From: an uncultured Bacilli bacterium
Lineage (GTDB): Bacteria; Bacillota_I; Bacilli_A; RF39; UBA660
NCBI GenBank assembly: GCA_934090595.1
Contig: CAKOJO010000072.1
Coordinates: 1 to 5,381 of the forward strand
Direction of reading: 5' to 3'
DNA: 5,381 nucleotides
Shown here piece after piece: positions 1 to 5,381 of the stretch. The notes beneath the pieces were generated by a model. It was not told where the DNA came from and did no database searches. It worked only from the letters and a program-made list of their open reading frames with translations. A program made the translations under genes and the position numbers. Numbering within the stretch: the stretch's first letter is position 1; each line of letters starts with the position of its first letter.

Positions 1-306
1 TCTTCCTAGATTTTGATCAAGAACTAATTTATCACAAACTAATTTATGAATTTGACAAAGTTCTTTATAATCATAATCTATATCATTGTTTTCAAGTATA
101 AATTGCCAAGCATATTTTAAATTATTGATAGCAATTATATTGTCTACTGTTAAACCATTAACTATGCCACCATCATAAATAACTTGTGTTTCTGGATAAG
201 TAACCCCTATTCCTTCCAAATTAGCACTTTTCCAAATGTAATCCACTATATTTCTTTTGGCAACGAATACATTTTGTTCTCTTGTTAATTCAAATTTATC
301 TTTCAC
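1..306 (-). CDS. Fic-family protein, N-terminal part (cut by window edge)
   Basis: The visible 102 codons begin VKDKFELTREQNVF and continue through AKRNIVDYIWKSANLEG, a pattern I recognise as the N-terminal region of Fic/DOC-family proteins, which usually transfer AMP (or another nucleotide group) to a hydroxyl side chain of a target protein. Residues 27-32 (SANLEG) match the (S/T)xxxE(G/N) inhibitory motif, whose Glu31 would block the ATP site; its position ahead of the Fic core makes this a class II, self-inhibited type. The core starts around residues 55-100 (NNLKYAWQFILEN, then LCQIHKLVCDKLV). The catalytic HPFxxGNGR motif would lie beyond the window and cannot be checked. The start is GTG at 304-306: an in-frame TGA lies four codons upstream and an AGGTGA ribosome binding site precedes it. 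It begins 20 bp after the oxidoreductase stop with no terminator between, so it is probably co-transcribed. No target or partner can be inferred. Family assignment is fairly sure; activity is not. Confidence 0.85.
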   Translation of the reverse strand, partial: MKDKFELTREQNVFVAKRNIVDYIWKSANLEGIGVTYPETQVIYDGGIVNGLTVDNIIAINNLKYAWQFILENNDIDYDYKELCQIHKLVCDKLVLDQNLGR

Positions 307-310
307 TTTA

Positions 311-316
311 TCACCT
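311..316 (-). promoter_or_regulatory. Ribosome binding site deciding the GTG start of the Fic gene
   Basis: On the minus strand AGGTGA lies four bases before GTG (304-306). It is the only strong Shine-Dalgarno match near the start of this reading frame. An in-frame TGA just upstream (316-318) excludes an earlier start, so the non-ATG start is well supported. The same AGGTGA core is used by the oxidoreductase gene. Confidence 0.75.
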
Positions 317-326
317 CACTTATAAC

Positions 327-3300
327 TTATTTACTTGCATCTTCTTTTAATTCGTTATCTTTTTCAATAGAGTTTTCTTTATTTTTTTCTAATAAGTCTG
401 ATTTGATTCGATATCTATTTTCCCTTTCAAATATTTCATCATATTTAGAAAAATCACTTTTACTATCAAGTTTTAACTCTTTTGTTACTGGGTTATATCT
501 ATAAAGTGGAAAGTATCCAGATTCTGTTGCTAATTTTTCTTCTTTTATAGAGTCTTTCATACCAGTTTTTATTCCATGTGATATACATGGAGAGTATGCA
601 ATTATAATAGATGGTCCATCATATTCATTAGCTTCTTTTAAAGCTTTTATTGTTTGCATGTAGTTTGCTCCGAGTGAGATTGTTGCAACGTATACATGAG
701 GATATGTCATTGCAATACGTGCTAGATCCTTTTTCTGAGTTTTTTTACCACTGCTTGCAAACTTTGCAACTGCTCCACATCTAGTTGATTTAGATGATTG
801 ACCTCCAGTATTTGAGTAGACTTCTGTATCAAGAACAAGAATGTTAACATTTAGATTATTGGCAAGAACATGATCTATTCCTCCGAAACCAATGTCATAA
901 GCCCATCCGTCTCCGCCGACCATCCAGATTGATTTATCTTTTATATATTTTTTAAGTGGTAATATTTCACTAAAGTCTTCATAGTCAAGTTCATCATATA
1001 CTTTAAATGAAACATCTTTACTATAGTTATTCAAATATTCATTAATTAATTCTTTATTCTTAGCGTTTACTTTATCTATATTTTCTCTCATTATTCTTTT
1101 TACTTTTTCTTTGTTATGAGATTCCGCTACTTTGATACCAAAACCAAATTCTGCATTATCTTCGAATAATGAGTTAGCCCAAGGTATGCTATAAGGTGTA
1201 TTAGGTAGACTAGCACCATATATTGATGAACATCCTGTAGCATTTGCTATTATTAAGTTATCACCAAATAATTGAGTAAGAAGTTTTATATATGGTGTTT
1301 CACCACATCCAGCACATGCACCATGGAATTCAAATAGTGGTTTTCTAAATTGACTTCCCTTCACTGTATCAGTACTCATTACTCTTTTTTCTGATACTTT
1401 TTCTAAGTAATTATGCTTTCCTATTTCTTTATCTTTACTCTTTTCAATAGACTCCATTGTAATAGCTTTAGTAGGACACACTCCCGCACATAAAGAGCAT
1501 CCAGTACAATCAAGTGGACTTATACCAATTGTAAACTTTAGATCTTGATCTTTTATTTTAGCATCTTTTAAATCAGATTTAACTGCCTCTGGTGCAGATT
1601 CCACCTCATTATTATCAAGTAAGTATGGTCTTATTACTGCATGAGGACATACGAATGAACATAGATTACACATGATACATTTTTCTTTATCATAACATGG
1701 TGTAATATTACTTATTCCTCTTTTTTCTAGTTTAGATAGTCCTGCTTCATATGTACCATCAACATTGCTTTTAAAGTCACTTACTTTTAAGTCATTACCC
1801 TTTGCATGTTCTAAATAAGAGAAAATAGTATTATCTACTTCTTCCATTTTATAATCTTGTTTTAAGTTTTCTATATTTACTTTAACTAAACTATTTCTTG
1901 CATCTTTTATAGCATTTATATTAGAGTTAACTACGTCTTCACCTTTTTTAGTAAAGTTCTTTCTTATCATTTGTTCTATATATGAAGATAGTTCATTCTC
2001 ATTTAATATATTCATAAGATCTAGAATTATCATTTCCATAATTGTACTTATTTTATTTGGAATATTATTATTTCTTGCTATTTCTGATGCATTTACTATA
2101 TAAAAGTTTATATTTTTATCTTTCATTGTATTAATCATTTCTATAGGTATTTCTAAGCTATCTATATTTTTTTCAGTATTTAGTAAAAATATTCCATTTT
2201 CTTTTATTCCCTTTAAAAGATCATATTTAGTAAGGTATGTATCTTTTGAACATACTACTACTTTAGGACTATCAACATAATAAGTACTTAATATTTCTTC
2301 ATCACTAAATCTTAAATGACTTTTTGTAACTCCTCCAGATTTTTTAGAGTCATATTCAAAGTATCCTTGTACATATTTACTCGTGTTATCTCCCACGATT
2401 GTTAGGATATCTTTTGATGTTGTAATCATTCCATCAGATCCATAACCCCAGATTAATAATTCTTCATAGTTTTTAGTGAATTTAGTATTAGTTTTGTCAA
2501 GTGAAAGATTAGTTACATCATCTGTTATTCCAATTGTAAAATTATGCAAGTTATCAGAATCTAGGAAGTTATAGACTGCTTCGATATCATTAAGATTAGT
2601 ATCTTTACTAGATAGTCCATATCTACCACTTATTATTTTTATGTTAGTATCTTTTAGTATTTCACATACATCTAGATATAATGGTTCGCCATTTGCGCCA
2701 GGTTCTTTTGTTCTATCTAGTACTGCAATTTTCTTTGTACTTTTAGGAAGTATATCTAAGAAGTATTTTTTAGAGAATGGACGATATAAGTGAACCTCGA
2801 TTAATCCAACAGAGTTGTTATATTTTAAATATTCTTTTATTGTTTCACAAACTGATCCCATTGCTATTATTACATTAGTGGCATCTTTATTTCCATAGTA
2901 GTTGAATGGTTTATAATCTTTTCCTGTTATTTTATTTATTTCACTCATATAATCATTTACTATATCTGGAAGTGCTAGATAATAAGGGTTGCGTGCTTCA
3001 AATGCTTGAAAATATATTTGATCTCCTTGATTTGTTCCTTTTGTTTTAGGATTATCAATATCAAAACCTCTTTCTCTAAAGTCATTTAATGCTTTATAAT
3101 CAACAAGTTTTTCTACTTTAGAAAAATCTATTACATCAATCTTATTATATTCATGACTGGTCCTGAAACCATCAAAGAAGTTTAAGAATGGTATTTTTCC
3201 TTTTATTGTAGATAAATAAGCTACATTTGTTAGATCCATTACTTGTTGTACAGATGATGATGCAAGCATTGCAAACCCAGTTGCACGAGCTGAATATATA

Positions 3301-3677
3301 TCGCTATGATCTCCCATTATTGATAAGGCATGAGTTGCTATAGTACGTGCTGCAACATTAATAACACATGGTAGTTGTTCACCCGCAATTTTATACATAT
3401 TTGGTAGCATTAATAAAAGTCCTTGACTGGCAGTATATGTACTAGATAATACCCCATTAAGTAACATACCATGTACCATTCCAATGGCTCCTGCTTCACT
3501 TTGCATTTCTACTATATCTACTACATCACCATAAAAATTAACCTCTTTTTTCGAAGACATTTCATCCATATGTTCTGCCATAGTAGATGCTGGTGTTATA
3601 GGATATATTCCTGCACATTCTGTAAACTTATATGATACTAAAGCACATGCTTTATTTCCATCCATTATTTGTTTCAT
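327..3677 (-). CDS. nifJ: Pyruvate:ferredoxin (flavodoxin) oxidoreductase
   Basis: Single-chain PFOR of 1116 residues: pyruvate + CoA + oxidised ferredoxin or flavodoxin to acetyl-CoA + CO2 + reduced carrier, in the cytoplasm of anaerobes. Domain order is canonical. Domain I, about 1-255, has YPITPAS (25-31), EMQSEAGA (57-64) and AARTIATHALSI (109-120). Domain II is about 265-395. The YDSKKSGG domain follows (motif 442-449), then the EKR segment (EKRGI 651-655). Two CxxCxxCxxxCP clusters follow (Cys667/670/673/677 and Cys724/727/730/734). The TPP domain, about 780-1050, has GDGWAYDIGFGG (922-933) and SNTGGQ (955-960). Cys788, 791, 816 and 1031 should bind the proximal cluster. Thr28, Glu61, Arg111 and Asn956 line up with Thr31, Glu64, Arg114 and Asn996 of the Desulfovibrio africanus enzyme as I remember it. 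It is somewhat short (about 1170-1230 is usual) and ends in a Lys/Glu-rich tail. ATG start with AGGTGA six bases upstream. Probably first gene of a transcript continuing into the Fic gene. Confidence 0.98.
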   Translation of the reverse strand: MKQIMDGNKACALVSYKFTECAGIYPITPASTMAEHMDEMSSKKEVNFYGDVVDIVEMQSEAGAIGMVHGMLLNGVLSSTYTASQGLLLMLPNMYKIAGEQLPCVINVAARTIATHALSIMGDHSDIYSARATGFAMLASSSVQQVMDLTNVAYLSTIKGKIPFLNFFDGFRTSHEYNKIDVIDFSKVEKLVDYKALNDFRERGFDIDNPKTKGTNQGDQIYFQAFEARNPYYLALPDIVNDYMSEINKITGKDYKPFNYYGNKDATNVIIAMGSVCETIKEYLKYNNSVGLIEVHLYRPFSKKYFLDILPKSTKKIAVLDRTKEPGANGEPLYLDVCEILKDTNIKIISGRYGLSSKDTNLNDIEAVYNFLDSDNLHNFTIGITDDVTNLSLDKTNTKFTKNYEELLIWGYGSDGMITTSKDILTIVGDNTSKYVQGYFEYDSKKSGGVTKSHLRFSDEEILSTYYVDSPKVVVCSKDTYLTKYDLLKGIKENGIFLLNTEKNIDSLEIPIEMINTMKDKNINFYIVNASEIARNNNIPNKISTIMEMIILDLMNILNENELSSYIEQMIRKNFTKKGEDVVNSNINAIKDARNSLVKVNIENLKQDYKMEEVDNTIFSYLEHAKGNDLKVSDFKSNVDGTYEAGLSKLEKRGISNITPCYDKEKCIMCNLCSFVCPHAVIRPYLLDNNEVESAPEAVKSDLKDAKIKDQDLKFTIGISPLDCTGCSLCAGVCPTKAITMESIEKSKDKEIGKHNYLEKVSEKRVMSTDTVKGSQFRKPLFEFHGACAGCGETPYIKLLTQLFGDNLIIANATGCSSIYGASLPNTPYSIPWANSLFEDNAEFGFGIKVAESHNKEKVKRIMRENIDKVNAKNKELINEYLNNYSKDVSFKVYDELDYEDFSEILPLKKYIKDKSIWMVGGDGWAYDIGFGGIDHVLANNLNVNILVLDTEVYSNTGGQSSKSTRCGAVAKFASSGKKTQKKDLARIAMTYPHVYVATISLGANYMQTIKALKEANEYDGPSIIIAYSPCISHGIKTGMKDSIKEEKLATESGYFPLYRYNPVTKELKLDSKSDFSKYDEIFERENRYRIKSDLLEKNKENSIEKDNELKEDASK

Positions 3678-3683
3678 TAATAA

Positions 3684-3689
3684 TCACCT
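3684..3689 (-). promoter_or_regulatory. Ribosome binding site of the oxidoreductase gene
   Basis: Minus-strand AGGTGA six bases before the ATG at 3675-3677. The spacing is good, and the encoded start MKQIMDGNKA matches the usual PFOR N-terminus, so the start is secure. Confidence 0.75.
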
Positions 3690-3695
3690 TTTCTT

Positions 3696-3716
3696 TCTAT
3701 TATATTATATAATAGA
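3696..3716. repeat. Perfect 21-bp palindrome over the oxidoreductase -10 box
   Basis: The ten-base arm TCTATTATAT (3696-3705) is the exact reverse complement of 3707-3716 (ATATAATAGA), with one central base at 3706. It covers the predicted -10 box (3704-3709) and the predicted transcription start near 3697, where a repressor operator often sits. It is almost all A/T, so part of the symmetry may come from alternating TA sequence. The outer C/G pair (3697 and 3715) and T/A pair add some weight. The symmetry is seen directly; the operator role is inference. Confidence 0.5.
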
Positions 3717-3732
3717 TTATGATTTTTTTAAA
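3704..3732 (-). promoter_or_regulatory. Candidate promoter of the oxidoreductase gene
   Basis: On the minus strand TTTAAA (3727-3732, 4 of 6 matches to TTGACA) is followed after 17 bp by a perfect TATAAT (3704-3709). Transcription would start near 3697, giving a leader of about 20 bases that contains the ribosome binding site. A second overlapping TATAAT lies at 3699-3704 but has no good -35. In such AT-rich DNA, -10 matches arise easily. The support is the position between an upstream terminator and the gene, not the sequence match alone. Confidence 0.5.
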
Positions 3733-3763
3733 TAGATATCTTTTGTTTGTAACGAATAAAGTT

Positions 3764-3791
3764 AAAAAATAGTACTTTTTCAAGCACTATT
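3764..3791 (-). terminator. Intrinsic terminator of the 101-residue gene
   Basis: On the minus strand AATAGTGCTT (3782-3791), loop GAAA (3778-3781) and AAGTACTATT (3768-3777) form a ten-base-pair stem with a single G-U wobble, closed by a GNRA-type tetraloop. It runs directly into six Ts (3764-3769, two of them in the stem). The TAG stop codon of the upstream gene (3787-3789) lies inside the 5' arm. It should stop transcripts of the small gene before the oxidoreductase, which would then need its own promoter. Confidence 0.8.
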
Positions 3792-4092
3792 TCTCTATTA
3801 TTTCTCTAATATCTTTAATATGTATACTGTTTCCATCAATAGTAATTATTTTATCACTTATTGTTCCAGCGATACGTGTATCATAGGTATTGTTATCTGT
3901 TTTAATTATTACTTTTTTATTAAAGATGTAACCATCTTTATTCATTAATTCTTTTAATTTATCTACTGGATCTGTTTTATGCCTTTCATCAAGGTTAGGA
4001 ATTGATTCTTCGATGAAAGAATAATATACTTTTCTATTGTTATTTATTTTGTTACTAATATTTGGTTTAAAAATACTTGGTTTCTTTTCCAT
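3787..4092 (-). CDS. Small conserved-looking protein of unknown function, 101 residues
   Basis: I do not recognise a named family. The N-terminal 25 residues are basic and Asn-rich (KPSIFKPNISNKINNN, then RKVYYSF) and look flexible. Residues about 41-52 (DPVDKLKELMNK) suggest a short helix. Residues about 58-99 alternate hydrophobic and polar residues (KKVIIKT, RIAGTISDKIITID, SIHIKDIREI) as in a small beta-barrel. There is no signal peptide, membrane segment or cysteine, so it is probably cytoplasmic. The C-terminal pattern vaguely resembles YolD-like or SH3/Sm-like small barrels, but the usual YolD N-terminal motif is absent and this is only a guess. It is probably a real gene: it has a strong AAGGAGAG ribosome binding site, an ATG, codon use like its neighbours and its own terminator. 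It is transcribed alone, divergently from the SEDS gene. Confidence 0.8.
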   Translation of the reverse strand: MEKKPSIFKPNISNKINNNRKVYYSFIEESIPNLDERHKTDPVDKLKELMNKDGYIFNKKVIIKTDNNTYDTRIAGTISDKIITIDGNSIHIKDIREIIEK

Positions 4093-4097
4093 ATAAT

Positions 4098-4105
4098 CTC
4101 TCCTT
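4098..4105 (-). promoter_or_regulatory. Strong ribosome binding site of the 101-residue gene
   Basis: Minus-strand AAGGAGAG, five bases before the ATG at 4090-4092 (GGAG core seven bases away). It is the best Shine-Dalgarno match in the window and the main support that this small gene is translated. Confidence 0.8.
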
Positions 4106-4132
4106 GATTAATTATATGTTTTAAAGTATAAA
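4104..4132 (+). promoter_or_regulatory. Candidate promoter of the SEDS (RodA-like) gene
   Basis: TTGATT (4104-4109, 4 of 6) and TATAAA (4127-4132, 5 of 6) are separated by 17 bp, the best -35/-10 pair on the plus strand here. Transcription would start near 4139, giving a leader of about 20 bases made almost only of A and T. A second -10, a perfect TATAAT at 4145-4150, ends nine bases before the ATG. If used, it would make a nearly or fully leaderless message, but no good -35 precedes it. Confidence 0.45.
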
Positions 4133-4134
4133 AA

Positions 4135-4164
4135 ATTATAAAAATATAATACTATAAATATGAA
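4135..4164 (-). promoter_or_regulatory. Candidate promoter of the 101-residue gene
   Basis: Minus-strand TATAAT (4135-4140) has a weak -35, TTCATA (4159-4164, 4 of 6), at an 18-bp spacing; transcription would begin near 4128 and leave a leader of about 35 bases with the ribosome binding site. The -35 overlaps the SEDS gene's start codon. Another minus-strand TATAAT at 4111-4116 is an alternative with a poorer -35 and a very short leader. AT richness limits certainty. Confidence 0.35.
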
Positions 4165-5254
4165 AGCAAAGTTAAATATTAATAAAAATTATCTTTATTT
4201 ACTAGTATTATTCTATGTATGTAGTATTACTTCAATATATAGTTTTTCTAGCTTTTTATACTCTAATGTATTCACATTAGTAATTAGACAAACATGTTTT
4301 TATGTGTTTGGCTTTATTTTGATATTATTAATTCAAAAGATAGGTTTTGATAAAATATTAAAATACAGTATTCATATCTATCTTATTAATATCTTTCTTC
4401 TTTTATTAGTTCTTTTTATCGGCGAAGAAATTAATGGTATAAAAGCATGGTTTACTATTCCCTTTTTTGGTTCTTTTCAACCTAGTGAGTTTATGAAAAT
4501 ACCTTTGGTACTTTTAATTGCAAAAATTATTAGTAATGACATTAAACATAATAAGAGTGAATTCTTATTAATAATTAAAGTTATAATAGTTATATTAATT
4601 CCATCATTAATAACTTTTTTAGAACCCGATACTGGTGCGGTAATAATATATTTAGTAATTGGTTTTATTATGCTATTTACTTCAGGAATAAGTTATAAGT
4701 GGTTCATTTTATTAGGAATAGCAATACTTTTATTATCCGGATCATTTTTTTACTTGTATTTATTTAATACTGATTTGTTTATAAATATTTTTGGTAGCAA
4801 TTTCTTTTATCGATTTGATAGAATACTTGATTGGCAAAACTCTAGTGGTATGCAGTTAACGAACTCTTTGATAGCTATTTCTTCTTCAGGATATTTTGGT
4901 AATGGCATAAGTAATATATTATTATATTTTCCTGAGGGACATACTGATTTTATATTTGCAAGTTTCTCTTCAATATTTGGATTATTTGGTATATTTGTAT
5001 TAATAACTGCGATTGTTTTTTTTGATTTATTAATTATTAAAACTGCGAAGAAAAGTAGAAATAATACAAATAAATTAATTTGTGCAGGTTTTCTTGGAGT
5101 ATTCATATATCAACAAATACAGAATATTTGTATGACCGTTGGCATTCTTCCTATAACAGGAATTACTCTTCCCTTTATATCCTACGGAGGTTCTAGTTTA
5201 ATATCTTTTATGATTATACTCGGAATAGTAATGGCAATAGATAGTAAAAAATAG
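4160..5254 (+). CDS. rodA: RodA/FtsW-family (SEDS) peptidoglycan glycosyltransferase, RodA-like
   Basis: A 364-residue polytopic membrane protein with about ten hydrophobic segments, the first at 11-28 and the last near 336-358. SEDS proteins polymerise lipid II into glycan strands, usually paired with a class B penicillin-binding protein. None is encoded here. Family signatures: NGIKAWFTIP and QPSEFMK (92-113), EPDTGA (155-160), NSLIAISSSGYFGNG (235-249), PEGHTDFIFA (258-267) and LPFISYGGSS (337-346). Asp263 matches the catalytic aspartate (Asp262 in E. coli RodA). TVGILPITGITLPF favours RodA (elongation) over FtsW or SpoVE; length is near E. coli RodA (370). Odd points: the loop before Asp263 is three or four residues shorter than in RodA or FtsW, and the acidic pair normally after HTDFIFA (as in AEELG) is replaced by Ser (FSSIFG). 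The ATG at 4160 has no Shine-Dalgarno sequence, but the hydrophobic N-terminus begins right after it and no better start exists. Family sure; RodA subtype probable. Confidence 0.93.
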   Translation: MKAKLNINKNYLYLLVLFYVCSITSIYSFSSFLYSNVFTLVIRQTCFYVFGFILILLIQKIGFDKILKYSIHIYLINIFLLLLVLFIGEEINGIKAWFTIPFFGSFQPSEFMKIPLVLLIAKIISNDIKHNKSEFLLIIKVIIVILIPSLITFLEPDTGAVIIYLVIGFIMLFTSGISYKWFILLGIAILLLSGSFFYLYLFNTDLFINIFGSNFFYRFDRILDWQNSSGMQLTNSLIAISSSGYFGNGISNILLYFPEGHTDFIFASFSSIFGLFGIFVLITAIVFFDLLIIKTAKKSRNNTNKLICAGFLGVFIYQQIQNICMTVGILPITGITLPFISYGGSSLISFMIILGIVMAIDSKK

Positions 5255-5266
5255 TTAAATTGAAAC

Positions 5267-5290
5267 AAAAAAACTAGCAACGCTAGTTTT
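5267..5290 (-). terminator. Hairpin terminator between tRNA-Phe and the SEDS gene
   Basis: AAAACTAGC (5270-5278), loop AAC and GCTAGTTTT (5282-5290) form a perfect nine-base-pair stem. Read on the minus strand it ends in seven Ts (complement of 5267-5273), the classic arrangement for stopping the tRNA transcript 15 bases after its CCA end. Read on the plus strand it has only four Ts, but lies 15 bases after the SEDS stop, so it may act in both directions for these convergent genes. Confidence 0.8.
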
Positions 5291-5304
5291 AAACTTCTTT
5301 AGAC

Positions 5305-5380
<76 letters not shown>

Positions 5381-5381
5381 A

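Noticed and set aside
316..318. TGA read as Trp (Mycoplasma-type code), which would extend the Fic gene upstream
   Set aside because: All Trp residues in the complete genes that I checked use TGG, and the GTG start has its own well-spaced ribosome binding site after this TGA. Nothing requires recoding, though the absence of TGA stops in three genes is too small a sample to exclude it.
307..326. Terminator between PFOR and the Fic gene
   Set aside because: The 20-bp gap holds only the fic ribosome binding site and A/T-rich sequence, with no inverted repeat and no T-run.
3741..3770. Possible Rex redox-repressor site (TTTGTTTGTAAC with GTTAAAA nearby)
   Set aside because: The halves do not form the TTGTTAA-N4-TTAACAA palindrome, the spacing is wrong, and the site lies upstream of the predicted -35. 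I see no convincing match.
4807..5106. Open frame of 99 codons on the minus strand inside the SEDS gene
   Set aside because: It lies wholly within a gene with clear family motifs, its protein shows no recognisable pattern, and no ribosome binding site was evident. It is an antisense shadow.
4160..5254. FtsW or SpoVE rather than RodA
   Set aside because: The GILPITGITLPFISYGG region and the short length fit RodA better. The unusual loop lowers certainty, but nothing points clearly to FtsW or SpoVE.

Overview
The window is a stretch of very AT-rich DNA from what looks like an anaerobic, low-GC Gram-positive-type bacterium (Bacillota, or a wall-bearing relative of the Mollicutes). This rests on strong A/T codon bias, AGGTGA/AAGGAGAG-type ribosome binding sites, a Bacillota-like tRNA-Phe with encoded CCA, an oxygen-sensitive pyruvate:ferredoxin oxidoreductase, and a peptidoglycan polymerase of the RodA/FtsW (SEDS) family. 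Trp is read from TGG and the three complete genes end in TAA, TAG and TAG, so the standard bacterial code fits. The species cannot be named from the sequence alone.

Layout, left to right. (1) Positions 1-306, minus: the N-terminal 102 codons of a Fic-family protein, cut off by the window edge. It starts at a GTG with a good ribosome binding site and keeps the (S/T)xxxE(G/N) auto-inhibitory motif. (2) 327-3677, minus: a complete pyruvate:ferredoxin (flavodoxin) oxidoreductase of 1116 residues with all its catalytic and Fe-S residues; only 20 bp separate its stop from the fic start, with no terminator between, so the two probably share a transcript. (3) 3678-3786: its promoter region, with a perfect 21-bp palindrome over the -10 box, and the intrinsic terminator of the gene upstream. 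(4) 3787-4092, minus: a 101-residue protein of unknown function. (5) 4093-4159: a 67-bp divergent promoter region. (6) 4160-5254, plus: a RodA-like SEDS membrane protein that has no Shine-Dalgarno sequence. (7) 5267-5290: a hairpin terminator between convergent genes. (8) 5305-5380, minus: a complete tRNA-Phe (GAA) with one mismatch in its T stem.

The genes do not form one pathway. The oxidoreductase is central fermentative metabolism (pyruvate to acetyl-CoA, CO2 and reduced ferredoxin), the SEDS protein is cell-wall synthesis, the tRNA is translation, and the Fic protein is probably a regulatory protein-modifying enzyme. The window looks mostly like ordinary core genome; I did not find a clear new multi-gene system. 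The points most worth a second look are the oxidoreductase-Fic linkage, the palindrome over the oxidoreductase promoter, the unusual loop and lost acidic residues in the SEDS protein together with its SD-less start, and the tRNA T-stem mismatch. No gene-free stretch exceeds 300 bases.
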